Assembly (NCBI RefSeq): GCF_026788005.1
Contig: NZ_JABEPE010000001.1
Span: 1-64,000 of the forward strand
DNA length: 64,000 nucleotides
Reading direction: 5' to 3'
From: Alteromonas sp. a30
GTDB lineage: Bacteria; Pseudomonadota; Gammaproteobacteria; Enterobacterales; Alteromonadaceae
The first letter of the stretch is position 1. Each line of letters starts with the position of its first letter. Below the pieces are notes generated by a model. It was not told where the DNA came from and did no database searches. It saw only the letters and a program-made list of their open reading frames with translations. Of this stretch, positions 31,275-40,741 are shown in pieces. Made by a program: the position numbers and the translations under genes.

Positions 31275-33911
31275 ATGTTAATTCGACTTCTTGCGCGCCG
31301 CTATGTGTGTGTTGTTGCAATCTCATTCTTCACGTTTTCTGCTTATGCAGTAGGCGATACGCAAGAAGACGATTTGGAGGACATAGTAGAAACGGACTTC
31401 ATTTTTGCCGACTTTCAGTTGGACAACCGCAAAACCGGCGTAGAGCTTGACCTCGCCACCAAAGATTACCAATCCTACTTTATTGAACTTGAGTTGTTTA
31501 ACGAACACTTTGCAGCCAACCTTTCTTGCGATGAATCAAATACACAACTAACAGGCGAATTTTGGGAAGGTCCTGTCGCCGTTTCTTTAGTCGATGAAGA
31601 AGCTCAACCGCTGTTTTTTATTGAAGATGAGCAATGTTATTTCAACATCGAATTGTTGCCGCAGCTTAATGTACGCATGCGTTTTGATGCACATCGCCAA
31701 ATTTTCGCGGTACTCACTGAAGGCAAACATCCAAAAACAAAAGAAATCATGCGTGAAGCGCGCAAACTGATGCTGCTCAAACTGGACGAACAAAAAGCAG
31801 CCAGTTTAGAAATTGATGATCAATATCAGGCATTTACCATGCCTTCGCTTGATATTAGCGCCAATGAGCGCTGGAACAATGCACGGCACAACCCCAGTTT
31901 TTACGTTCAATCGGTTTTTGATCTGCTCTATCACCAATCAGAGTTGCAACTCAATGTGCAAAAGTCTGGTTCTATTCGCGGTCGCGGCAAATTTGCCAGA
32001 AAGTTAGATTGGGGCGGCGACAAACTGCATTACCAAATGGGCGATATTCAACATTCACAACAAGGGCTGTTTAACGTACCTAGTCGCGGTTTAGGGTTTT
32101 TGCTAGGTGAGCGCGCGTCGTTTGGTAGCCGTACCAGTATCGATTTATCCGGCTATGCACAGCCGCTTAGTGAAGTGGAATTGTACCGAAATGACTTACT
32201 CATTGACTTTATACAGCTAGATGACACCGGTTTTTATGAGTTTAAAAATATCGATTTACGCGACCAGAGTGCTGAGTATGTGATTCGCATCACCACACCT
32301 GACGGACAAGAAACCGAGCAACGCTTACAAAAACCCGGTAAGCACGGCTTAACGCCCTCAGAATGGACGCCCACCCTCACCTATTTAGACAGTGCAGAAG
32401 GCTTATTTGAAGGTGGAAGTGGTGATAGTGCTTTGTTTGCAGGTTCGATAAATTACGCATTATCAGCCGATGCGTTACTCATACTTGGCTTCGAAAGCAA
32501 AATTGAAGAAACCCGCGAAACCTTGTTCCACTTAGCTTTAGATGGTTTTAAATGGGCCGATATGCAAAGTGCTTTAAAACTTGGTTTGCTAGAAGACCAA
32601 TGGCTCTACGATGCGTCCGTTTCTTATGGATTTGGAAATCAAAGTATTGGGCTATCAAGCCAGCGTTTAGCAAGCAGTTTAAACACCTCCACAACACATT
32701 CAGCCAGTTGGGGTTGGGGATATGAAGGATATTCCAGTAGCTTCGCCGCTTCCGAATCGCATTTTGGGGAAAGCTTGTCACGAAATTACTCAGCCAAAAT
32801 GGGTTATAACGGCAGCACTTGGTCTTTCTCGGCCGAAGGACAGCGCAGTATTTCTCGCTCAAATACAGATATCGGAAATAGCAACGGCAATAACAACGAT
32901 GCCCTATCTGTAAAAAATTTTTCTTTAGTAGGCTCAACCCAAACACCAATAGGCAACCTAAATCTTTCCTACCAAAAAAGCCTTGGCAGCACCTCACAAA
33001 AATCGCTCAATATGAGTTTGAGTAAAAACATTTTGGGCGTGAGTGCGGCAGCCAGCTTGCGTTGGGACTTGCAGCAAAAACGCAGTTCCACCAGTATTCG
33101 ATTATCAAAATCCCTTCCCTTATTTCGAGTGAGTGGTAATTTGGGCTTTACCAACACTTCTGGATGGTCTTTTGGCTTTGGTATTAGTTTTGGATTATTT
33201 GCCGATGATCCGTTTGCCAGCATGACCAATAAATCATGGCGACGCTCATCGAACGTCGTTATGCAACCGTTTTTAGATGAAAACAACAACGGGATTTGGG
33301 ATGAAACCGAAGCCTTTTTGCCAGAGGTTTCCCTTACCCAGCGCAGACGCAAATTTGAAAAAGGCGTAGCTGAAGATCATGTTCGATTATACGGCGTCGA
33401 TGCCTACGATCCCAAGCTTTTCACTGTGGATGATAGCGAACTCGACAATCCATTCATTGTGCCAAAATACCGTGAAATCCGCATAGAATCACACCCCGGA
33501 GGAAGCGTGGCTTTTCAAGTCCCGTTTCACCTGCAATACGAAGTAGAAGGCGAAATAATACGCTTGAATGCAGAGCAAGAACCACAGAACAAAATCGGCG
33601 CTGTACCCCTGCATTTATACAAGTTAAGTGAAAGTGCTAAGAATAAAAACTCAAGCCAAAACACGAGCGGAAAAAATCCCGTTTTTGTGAAAACCTACTA
33701 TTCCGAGCCAGATGGTTTTTACGTTATCGATAAGCTCAAATCAGGAGACTATCGGCTGGTTGTTGATGCGGAATATCAACATAAAGAAGCGCTAAACTGC
33801 GAGCCTTGCGAAGTGGAATTTAATACCGACTCAGCAGAGGACCATTTGCTCATGGCAGAATTGATAACCCTCTCTCCCCAGCCTGAAAATAAGCACGAAG
33901 ACAAGGGGTGA
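31275..33911 (+). CDS. Outer-membrane usher-like protein
   Basis: From ATG 31275 the protein has 878 residues with a signal peptide ending SAYA. It has an N-terminal region (about 25-180), a beta-barrel with a plug-like insertion (SGYAQPLSEVELYRNDLLID then DTGFYEFKNIDLRDQSAEYV is the typical usher middle), then a Ser/Gly-rich barrel stretch. A C-terminal extension resembles a prealbumin/SpaA-like fold (DENNNGIWDETEAFLPEV and DGFYVIDKLKSGDYRLVVD). Ushers assemble pilins passed on by the chaperone. The length is that of FimD-like ushers. No pilin gene is seen next to it. Confidence 0.75.
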   Translation: MLIRLLARRYVCVVAISFFTFSAYAVGDTQEDDLEDIVETDFIFADFQLDNRKTGVELDLATKDYQSYFIELELFNEHFAANLSCDESNTQLTGEFWEGPVAVSLVDEEAQPLFFIEDEQCYFNIELLPQLNVRMRFDAHRQIFAVLTEGKHPKTKEIMREARKLMLLKLDEQKAASLEIDDQYQAFTMPSLDISANERWNNARHNPSFYVQSVFDLLYHQSELQLNVQKSGSIRGRGKFARKLDWGGDKLHYQMGDIQHSQQGLFNVPSRGLGFLLGERASFGSRTSIDLSGYAQPLSEVELYRNDLLIDFIQLDDTGFYEFKNIDLRDQSAEYVIRITTPDGQETEQRLQKPGKHGLTPSEWTPTLTYLDSAEGLFEGGSGDSALFAGSINYALSADALLILGFESKIEETRETLFHLALDGFKWADMQSALKLGLLEDQWLYDASVSYGFGNQSIGLSSQRLASSLNTSTTHSASWGWGYEGYSSSFAASESHFGESLSRNYSAKMGYNGSTWSFSAEGQRSISRSNTDIGNSNGNNNDALSVKNFSLVGSTQTPIGNLNLSYQKSLGSTSQKSLNMSLSKNILGVSAAASLRWDLQQKRSSTSIRLSKSLPLFRVSGNLGFTNTSGWSFGFGISFGLFADDPFASMTNKSWRRSSNVVMQPFLDENNNGIWDETEAFLPEVSLTQRRRKFEKGVAEDHVRLYGVDAYDPKLFTVDDSELDNPFIVPKYREIRIESHPGGSVAFQVPFHLQYEVEGEIIRLNAEQEPQNKIGAVPLHLYKLSESAKNKNSSQNTSGKNPVFVKTYYSEPDGFYVIDKLKSGDYRLVVDAEYQHKEALNCEPCEVEFNTDSAEDHLLMAELITLSPQPENKHEDKG

Positions 33912-33997
33912 AGATAAAAACCAAGATAACACGCAAGCAACCGTAGAAAGCGCCAATGCTAAAGCCGCCTAACGCCGCTTGAATGTAAAAATAGTGC

Positions 33998-34714
33998 CTA
34001 TTCCTTCTTAGGGTTCAAAATAGATTGAGCAAAGCGGCGCTGTTCCGCTAACGCGGCAGAGTTAAACTGCTGTGCTGAAGATGGATTATTGGAAACGGTA
34101 TCGGTGATTGGTTTTGTTGTCGTGTGACCTGTACTTTTTACTTCCTTCTTCATTTGTTGCGTTGTTGCACTAACCAAATCAAACTTCGACAAATTACTTT
34201 GTGGTTCTGGAAATTTCACAGTTCCCCCACTTCGATGCGGATTTCCGCGCCCTACAGGACTTGAAAACGCCTCAATATGCTGTGCATTTGCCGACGCCGT
34301 TGGCTCTGCTAACCCATCCATAATATTCAAACGCATTGCGGTTTGAGGGTCCATACCCGTACTTTTCACCATATCTTTGGTAACTTTAGAAACCGCCTTT
34401 TGCTTCCGTTTTGCTTCTTCTGGCTTTCCATTTTCTGGAATGAAAGCATGGACCGCATTTTTATTCCGTGTCACCGTTGGACCATGCGAGTGTTCTTGAC
34501 GCGCACGTTGGCTGTTTCCTATGGTATCTCCGCGCACTTCAACATGATAAGCCGATGCTGCGCGATTCTTTGTATCGTCCTTTGTTAAGAATGTGGTTGA
34601 CCTTTGAGCGCTCGGTTTAGATGCCGTTGTTACCGATACTTGTTTAGCACTCGCGCTCGAACGCTGAGATTCTTTTGATGTTGATCCTTGTTTAGGGGTT
34701 CTTGGCGGATTCAT
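33998..34714 (-). CDS. Ser/Thr/Lys-rich disordered protein divergent from the T6SS operon
   Basis: This 238-residue protein has a strong AGAGAGGAATG-type start and is intrinsically disordered: no hydrophobic core, no signal peptide, and high Ser, Thr, Lys, Gln and Asn (SKESQRSSASAKQVSVTTAS). One short stretch resembles a helix (KVTKDMVKSTGMDPQTAMRL). It is divergent from the type VI operon, 543 bases from its first gene. No family was recognised. It might be a secreted cargo or a linker of an effector system; that is unproved. Confidence 0.55.
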   Translation of the reverse strand: MNPPRTPKQGSTSKESQRSSASAKQVSVTTASKPSAQRSTTFLTKDDTKNRAASAYHVEVRGDTIGNSQRARQEHSHGPTVTRNKNAVHAFIPENGKPEEAKRKQKAVSKVTKDMVKSTGMDPQTAMRLNIMDGLAEPTASANAQHIEAFSSPVGRGNPHRSGGTVKFPEPQSNLSKFDLVSATTQQMKKEVKSTGHTTTKPITDTVSNNPSSAQQFNSAALAEQRRFAQSILNPKKE

Positions 34715-35257
34715 AGTGCATTCCTCTCTTTCTGCTTTTCAGCAATTTAAACATTTCAGCAACCGAAGACATGGGCAAACCTACAACCTATCCCGAACTA
34801 TTAGTCCCTTAAGAGTTAGGAGCCCCCTCGACCGCAAGGAAGCAACTGTGGAGTCTACATGGAGTATCCACTGCGAATTTGCGATAAATCTCTATGGGAT
34901 GACTGACAATTAAATACAGCTATTTAAGCTCAAACTTCTTTTAATAAATAACACAACTTTTGCACCTTTCAAGAATAAATAACTTATTGATTTAAATAAA
35001 TTTTATTACTGTGTAAGCATCTAGGGCTAAATAACCACAGTGGGGCTTATTACCCTCATCATCCTTCTCCCCTAATGAAATCAATGCCTAGGCCGAATTT
35101 GGTCATTTTTATTAGGGTTATGAAGCCTCACCCTTCATTTTTGATTAAAAAAATATTCTTTAATTATCATGGGGTTAGGTTTTGATAAGGTTGGCACGAA
35201 TTATGTGTTGTCAATGACTGGTTAACGTGAACATCGAAAATAAATGGATCAAAACAT
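34715..35257. other. Gene-free divergent regulatory region of the type VI operon
   Basis: No convincing gene. AT-rich, with a direct promoter-like stretch near 35180-35220 including a sigma-54-like -24 element. Long leader length suggests room for several regulators. Nothing else was identified. Confidence 0.5.
35191..35207 (+). promoter_or_regulatory. Partial sigma-54 promoter-like element
   Basis: TTGGCACG is a full match to the -24 half of the sigma-54 consensus, 51 bases upstream of the type VI operon's first gene. The -12 half (expected TTGCW 10-12 bases further) is only TATGTG, so the match is incomplete. A sigma-54 activator gene is present 6 kb upstream. Confidence 0.35.
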
Positions 35258-35494
35258 ATGGCATCACAATTAATGGTCGAGAACATCGCCAAGGAAATTA
35301 AAGAATATTTCCAAGGCAATCCTAACGCTGGTGACACAGTGGACGGCATTGCCAATTGGTGGGTAACCAAACAAAGCTTAAACGACGCAAAAGACCTCGT
35401 TCAGCAAGCTCTTGAGTTTTTAGTAGCGAAAGGAGAATTGCATAAACGAGTGTACGGAGAGCGCGTTATTTACGTTCGAGAAGCACTTCATTAG
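35258..35494 (+). CDS. Small winged-helix-like protein at the head of the T6SS operon
   Basis: This 78-residue protein reads like a compact helical/winged fold: NIAKEIKEYFQGNP, then VDGIANWWVTKQSLNDAKDL and a basic beta-wing end (GELHKRVYGERVIYVREA). Length and pattern suit a small DNA- or protein-binding module. It precedes the sheath gene by 45 bases and is the first gene of the operon, so it may be a regulator or an assembly factor. No family name is claimed. Confidence 0.6.
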   Translation: MASQLMVENIAKEIKEYFQGNPNAGDTVDGIANWWVTKQSLNDAKDLVQQALEFLVAKGELHKRVYGERVIYVREALH

Positions 35495-35539
35495 TGCCTC
35501 TTGTAATACGCAAGATTGATATTAACGGAGGCTAGTCGA

Positions 35540-37909
35540 ATGTCGAATAGCAATAGCATACAACACAAATTAAGCAGAGTGCGTCCGCCCCGCGTCCAGA
35601 TAACCTATGATGTGGAAACTGGCGGTGCACTAGAGAAAAAGGAACTGCCGTTTATCGTCGGTATCCTCGCGGATTTATCGCATGAATCCGTTGTCCCTAA
35701 AAAGTCGATACGAGAGAAAAAGCTGGTCCAAATAGACAGAGATAACTTCAACAAAGTGATGAAGTCTATTGAGCCTCGCGTTGCTTTTGACGTTCGTAAC
35801 ACGTTGGGCGGCAACGGAGTATTGCTGGTAGATATCCCCTTCCAGCACATTGACGATTTTGATCCCGTCAAAGTGGTTAGCCATGTTCCCGCTCTTAATA
35901 AATTGTATGGTCAGCGAAGCCGTTTGCGCGACTTTCTCTCCAAACTGGATGGCAACGATACATTAAATAGCATTTTGGTTGATGTTTATTTCGACGACAA
36001 GAGAAAAGAAGCATTGCGTCAAAGTGTCACGGAAGCAAAAGCCCACAAAGCTATTGAGTCTGCTGTTGTTAAGAGTATCGAGACGTTAAGCAATCCTGAA
36101 GATGCTGTCCTTAAAGCAAAACAGGAACAACTGGAAACGAATTTAGAAAAATTACGTTTGTTACGCCAGCACGACAAAATTGCCAGCGATGTTTATGAAG
36201 CCACGCTACGCACCGCATTTAATGCCACCATTGATGATAAAAACCAATTCACCGATGAAGCCTTAAATGCGGATATCAAAGCCATGTTAAGCACCGGTCA
36301 ATTAATCCTAGAGCCGGCACAAACGCCTTATGCGTTAGAGTTGGTTGTGGAATTTGTTGAGCAAATATTAACATCAAAACCTACGGCTAAAACCGAAGAT
36401 AAAGCGGCGACAGAAGAAGCTAAACCGGAAACAGAGGCTGGTGCTGAAAAAGATACTGCAAATGCAGATGCTAATAAAACACCAACAAATACTAGCGAAG
36501 ACGCATCCAACACTAAGGAAGCAGAAGACGTTAATATTACGGGTTTAATCACTTTAGATATTAGCCGCAAAGACAAACGCATCAGCCGGCAGCTTAACTA
36601 CATTATCCACGATAAAAAATTCCAACAATGTGAAGCCACATGGCGCGGTTTGCACTTTTTAGTGATGAACACTGAAACTAACAACAAATTGAAGTTGAAA
36701 GTGTTAGATGTCACCCAAAAAGAGCTATTCAAAGATTTAGACAAAGCCGCTGAGTTTGACCAAAGCACCCTCTTCAAAATCATTTACGAAGAAGAATACG
36801 GCACCTTTGGTGGCGAACCTTACAGCGTGTTAATTGGTGATTACCAATTTGGTCGTGAACCACAAGACATCAAATTCCTTGAGATGATCAGTGGTGTTGC
36901 TGCCGCCGCTCATGCGCCGTTCATTGCTTCAGCGTATGCAAAATTGTTCGATTTAGAAGAATTCGGCAGCCTGCACAAGCCACGGGATTTAAGCAAAATC
37001 TTCGAAAGCGCGGAGCTTATTCAATGGCGCGCCTTCCGTGAAATGGAAGACTCTCGCTACGTGACACTTACCTTGCCAAGAGTGATGATGCGTCTGCCTT
37101 ATCACCACGAGAAAAATCCGGTTGAAGGCATCTATTTTGATGAAGATGTAGCCGTGACTCTGTTTGATGAGAAAAACAATCCGATACTTGTGGATGATCC
37201 GAATGATAAAGACGTACAAGTCGAGAAAACCCGTAAAACGGTTGATGCCCAAAAAGTGTTATGGGGCAACCCTGCATACATTTTAGGTCAGCGCATTACT
37301 AATGCATTCTCGCTTCATGGTTGGACGGCAGCCATTCGTGGCGTTGAAGGCGGTGGCTTAGTGGAAGGCTTGCCGGCTTACACCTTCGAAACCGAAGATG
37401 GCGATTTAGCCTTAAATTGCCCAACAGAAGTGTCAATTACCGACCGCCGTGAAAAAGAGCTAAACGACTTAGGGTTCATGGCAATTTGCCACTGCAAAGG
37501 CACTAACAAAGCCGCCTTCTTTGGTGGGCAAAGCACCAATAGTCCGAAGCAATATCTCACCGATAGCGCAACGGCCAATGCACGTATTTCCTCGATGCTG
37601 CCTTACGTGATGTCCGCGTCACGCTTCGCGCACTACATCAAAGTCTTAATGCGTGAAAAAATTGGTAGCTTCATGACGCGCCAAAACGTTGAGAATTACC
37701 TGAACACGTGGATAGCACAATACGTTTTGCTCGACGATACGCCACCACAACACATCAAAGCCAAATATCCATTACGTGAAGCACGCATTGATGTTACCGA
37801 AGTCCCAGGAAAACCCGGCGCTTATCGCGCTACCGTGTTCCTAAGGCCGCATTTCCAACTCGAAGAACTCTCCACTTCCATTCGGTTAGTGGCAGATTTG
37901 CCTTCATAA
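35540..37909 (+). CDS. tssBC: Fused TssB-TssC contractile sheath protein
   Basis: From ATG 35540 (GGAGG site) one 789-residue protein carries both sheath subunits. Residues about 10-155 are TssB/VipA (RVRPPRVQITYDVETGGALE, then ELPFIVGILADLS and RDNFNKVMKSIEPRVAFDV). Residues about 160-280 are helical. About 285-330 is an acidic Ala/Glu/Thr-rich linker. From about 332 it is TssC/VipB (ISRQLNYIIHDKKFQQCEAT, WRGLHFLV, EEEYGTFGGEPYSVLIGDYQ, LPRVMMRLPY). The frame is continuous with no sign of a frameshift. Normally two genes encode the heterodimer. Fusion covers the TssC N-terminus, where in other systems ClpV binds for sheath recycling. Confidence 0.9.
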   Translation: MSNSNSIQHKLSRVRPPRVQITYDVETGGALEKKELPFIVGILADLSHESVVPKKSIREKKLVQIDRDNFNKVMKSIEPRVAFDVRNTLGGNGVLLVDIPFQHIDDFDPVKVVSHVPALNKLYGQRSRLRDFLSKLDGNDTLNSILVDVYFDDKRKEALRQSVTEAKAHKAIESAVVKSIETLSNPEDAVLKAKQEQLETNLEKLRLLRQHDKIASDVYEATLRTAFNATIDDKNQFTDEALNADIKAMLSTGQLILEPAQTPYALELVVEFVEQILTSKPTAKTEDKAATEEAKPETEAGAEKDTANADANKTPTNTSEDASNTKEAEDVNITGLITLDISRKDKRISRQLNYIIHDKKFQQCEATWRGLHFLVMNTETNNKLKLKVLDVTQKELFKDLDKAAEFDQSTLFKIIYEEEYGTFGGEPYSVLIGDYQFGREPQDIKFLEMISGVAAAAHAPFIASAYAKLFDLEEFGSLHKPRDLSKIFESAELIQWRAFREMEDSRYVTLTLPRVMMRLPYHHEKNPVEGIYFDEDVAVTLFDEKNNPILVDDPNDKDVQVEKTRKTVDAQKVLWGNPAYILGQRITNAFSLHGWTAAIRGVEGGGLVEGLPAYTFETEDGDLALNCPTEVSITDRREKELNDLGFMAICHCKGTNKAAFFGGQSTNSPKQYLTDSATANARISSMLPYVMSASRFAHYIKVLMREKIGSFMTRQNVENYLNTWIAQYVLLDDTPPQHIKAKYPLREARIDVTEVPGKPGAYRATVFLRPHFQLEELSTSIRLVADLPS

Positions 37910-37935
37910 CATCATTGAATTAAGAGGAAAACATC

Positions 37936-38481
37936 ATGGATTTAGTCCTATTAAAACCCGGCCTAGCCGATTTAGCAGGAGCCAGCCTCATCGATGGTGA
38001 GTTGGTTGATGCAGGCGACGATTTGTCCGGTTGTATCGAGCTGGTTTCCATGCATTTTGGCATGAAGCAACAAATGACCACGGATGTGAGTAATGCAGCA
38101 AGAACCTCTGGCCGCCCTGCTCTGCACGACATCACCGCAGTGAAGTATTTAGATAAAACTTCGCCTTTATTGTACAAGCATTGCTTGTCGGCAGCGCCGA
38201 TTGACGATGGCTCAGAGCCAACACAAATCTTTTTGTGTCGTAATGCCAATTTAGACGGCGATGGCAACAGCATCATCGGTAACATCATGACAGTCAAATT
38301 GTATAACTGCATGATTAGCTCCGTTGAAGCGCAGTCGCACCCGAACGACATGGCAACAGAGCAAATTACACTGAACTTCACGGATATTGAGTGGACAACA
38401 TCGCATCAAGATAGTCAGGCAATGATTACTGGAAGCTTTGTGTACTCATGGAGCGTTGCCCGTAACCGAGGTCCAATGTAA
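37936..38481 (+). CDS. hcp: Hcp tube protein (TssD)
   Basis: This 181-residue protein fits the Hcp family: an AGAGGAAAA site; the DAGDDLSGCIELVSMHFGM region; a central RPALHDITAVKYLDKTSPLL corresponding to the Hcp extended loop; and C-terminal beta strands (ITLNFTDIEWT, GSFVYSW). Hcp hexamers stack to form the inner tube inside the sheath and carry cargo. It is slightly longer than usual. Its stop overlaps the next start (TAATG). Confidence 0.88.
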   Translation: MDLVLLKPGLADLAGASLIDGELVDAGDDLSGCIELVSMHFGMKQQMTTDVSNAARTSGRPALHDITAVKYLDKTSPLLYKHCLSAAPIDDGSEPTQIFLCRNANLDGDGNSIIGNIMTVKLYNCMISSVEAQSHPNDMATEQITLNFTDIEWTTSHQDSQAMITGSFVYSWSVARNRGPM

Positions 38482-38909
38482 TGCAACGATTCTTCTTCGA
38501 CCGACTCACACAACCACAACAGCCAACGCCTTTGGATGCAGAGAGTCGGCTTGCGTTGTTGCGCGAGTCGATTCGAGAAGAAATACAGCGTTTGCTTTCT
38601 GGTAGGACTTTTCTTAATGGTTATGCCCCCTTCGCGCCCGCCAACCAAGGGACGAAAAGTATTTTAAATTGGGGCATTGATAGCCCTGTAGACTTTGGTA
38701 GCAGTTATGCTGAATTAACACGCTTAGCACAGCAAATATTGGATGCCATTCACACCTTTGAGCCCCGGCTTCACAACCCGAAAGCCAGCATTGTTGGTCG
38801 AATTAAAAACAGCAAACAAGCCCACATTTTAATTAGCGGTAGCATCGAATCTGAAGGCATTACCGATGCGTTTGAATACCGTTTCCCCGTGGGAGGACAT
38901 CAATCATGA
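38481..38909 (+). CDS. tssE: TssE baseplate protein (gp25-like)
   Basis: This 142-residue protein matches TssE: RLALLRESIREEIQRLLSGR, then ILNWGIDSPVDFGSSYAELT (the conserved NWG.D region) and a C-terminal beta part (VGRIKNSKQAHILISGSIES). TssE is the baseplate component that starts sheath polymerisation. It overlaps Hcp by one base and TssF by four. Confidence 0.88.
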   Translation: MQRFFFDRLTQPQQPTPLDAESRLALLRESIREEIQRLLSGRTFLNGYAPFAPANQGTKSILNWGIDSPVDFGSSYAELTRLAQQILDAIHTFEPRLHNPKASIVGRIKNSKQAHILISGSIESEGITDAFEYRFPVGGHQS

Positions 38910-40741
38910 CGCAAGCGCAAGAACGTTTAACCGACTATTTTAAAGCGGAACTTGCCGACCTTCGTTCAGAAGCGGTGGAGTTTGCCAAAAAGCACAACGA
39001 CATTGCCACCGAGTTAGCCCTTTCCTCAGACAACGGAGAGTCTCGCGATCCTCACGTTGAACTTTTGATGCAGTCTTTTGCGTGGATGACAGGCCGTTTA
39101 CGTCAGAATTTAGAGGCCGAATCCCAGCAACTTCCTGCCATGATGCTGCAACAGTTATATCCGCAACTGGTAAGCCCAATGCCGTCAATGGCGGTGATTG
39201 AGTGTAAAATTAAGATGGAAGATGCCAACTTTGTTGACGGCTATCACTTTGACGGAAGTCGTTTATTTGAGCCCAAGAGAGTATCACCAGACTCGGACTA
39301 TACAGAGCAACTTAGTCAGTGCCGCTTTTCATCCTGTTATGAGCAAACCCTATGGCCAATAGAAGTAAAAGATGTACAACGTTCGCCACTATACAAAAAC
39401 AAACGCGCCCTTGATGAGTTTCCGACAACACAAAGCATTCTTGGGGTGAATATAAGCCTGTTTCAAGAAGGCAAAACCTTTGATCAAGCCGTCACCCAGC
39501 CACTGCGTTTTTACATCAATTTAGCACCAACGGAAAAATACCGTTTTTACGACTTTTTGGCGCAACACTTTTTAGGTGTAGTGGCTTATGACGAAAACCA
39601 AACGCTTGTGGCGAAGCTGCCTAAATCCGCGTTGAAGTTTGCCGGGTTTGACGATCATGAACGCGCCCTTCCGGCCACAGAACAACAAGATTACGCGCTC
39701 ACGCTTTTATTGGATTTTATGAATTTCCCTGAAAAGTTCATGTTTTTCGATATTCAAGGGCTAGAAAACGTGCGCATAGGCGCAGGATTAAACTTGCGTT
39801 TGTTATTCAGTCACCCTCTTCCTTCTGATATTGAATTTAGTGCGCAATCGTTAAAGTTAAACTGCGTGCCGGTTGTTAACCTGTTTCCAAAAACCTCAGA
39901 GCCAGTGCCGCTTACACTGAAAGACTATCGCTACAAGTTGTACCCTAGCCGCAAACATTACAATACTTTTGAGATTTACCGTATCAATAAGATCTTTTCC
40001 ATGAACCGTCGGGGTGAATCTAGAGAATTACAGCCGTTTTTCAGCTTATCGAACACCAGCGCCAAAGCTTCAGATTACCGTTGGAAATACCAAATTGAAC
40101 CAACGCAGCGTAAAACATTAGCAGGGACAGAAACATGGGTGTCGCTGTTTAACAAAAACTTTGACAGAAACGTGCCGAAAGGCGAAACCATATACGCGCA
40201 AACCTTGAGCTGTAACCGCGCTATGAGCGAACTTTTTCAGATTGGTCAGAACTTTAATGTCGTCGGCAGTTCGCCCATTTCCGACGCCTATTTAGTTATG
40301 CGGCCGACGCGCTATCGTGGCGTGAAAAACAATCATCAGCATATGTGGAAGTTGTTATCGCACCTCTCCACCTACTACGTGTCGTTAACAGATAACAGTT
40401 TGGCGAAAACAACGCTGCAATCCATTTTGGACTTATACGCAGACCAAGATAACCCCCGCAATCAGCAATACATTGAAAGCATTGAAAGCTTTACAGCCGA
40501 AGAAGACGTATTTCCCGTTCAAAAGAACGGCTGGCGCGGCTATTACCACGGTGTGAACTTTAAGCTCTCATTAAAACCAAGAGACTACGACACAACTAGC
40601 TCAATACTGTTTGGCAATGTGCTAACGCAATTTTTGGCTTTGTTTAATCATGTGAACGCGTTTGTTCGCATGGAACTCTTTATTAGCGACCAAAAGGTAT
40701 ATGAATGGAAACCCATCAGCGGTCACAAAAAGCTGGCGTAG
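38906..40741 (+). CDS. tssF: TssF baseplate protein
   Basis: This 611-residue protein is a complete TssF (VasA/ImpG): the N-terminal DYFKAELADLRSEAVEFAKK, then VELLMQSFAWMTGRLRQNLE with the usual Ala-Trp/Arg-Leu pattern, MMLQQLYPQLVSPMPSMAVI, and a C-terminal GNVLTQFLALFNHVNAFVRM. TssF together with TssG forms the wedge of the baseplate. It starts within the end of tssE (ATGA overlap). Confidence 0.9.
   Translation: MTQAQERLTDYFKAELADLRSEAVEFAKKHNDIATELALSSDNGESRDPHVELLMQSFAWMTGRLRQNLEAESQQLPAMMLQQLYPQLVSPMPSMAVIECKIKMEDANFVDGYHFDGSRLFEPKRVSPDSDYTEQLSQCRFSSCYEQTLWPIEVKDVQRSPLYKNKRALDEFPTTQSILGVNISLFQEGKTFDQAVTQPLRFYINLAPTEKYRFYDFLAQHFLGVVAYDENQTLVAKLPKSALKFAGFDDHERALPATEQQDYALTLLLDFMNFPEKFMFFDIQGLENVRIGAGLNLRLLFSHPLPSDIEFSAQSLKLNCVPVVNLFPKTSEPVPLTLKDYRYKLYPSRKHYNTFEIYRINKIFSMNRRGESRELQPFFSLSNTSAKASDYRWKYQIEPTQRKTLAGTETWVSLFNKNFDRNVPKGETIYAQTLSCNRAMSELFQIGQNFNVVGSSPISDAYLVMRPTRYRGVKNNHQHMWKLLSHLSTYYVSLTDNSLAKTTLQSILDLYADQDNPRNQQYIESIESFTAEEDVFPVQKNGWRGYYHGVNFKLSLKPRDYDTTSSILFGNVLTQFLALFNHVNAFVRMELFISDQKVYEWKPISGHKKLA

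Noticed and set aside
32548-33352. Minus-strand frames inside the usher gene
   Set aside because: No ribosome sites, low-complexity basic composition, and the rightward frame is clearly coding.
35540-37909. tssB and tssC as separate genes with a missed stop
   Set aside because: No internal ribosome site with an in-frame ATG precedes the TssC part, and the linker is a long, compositionally coherent acidic stretch.
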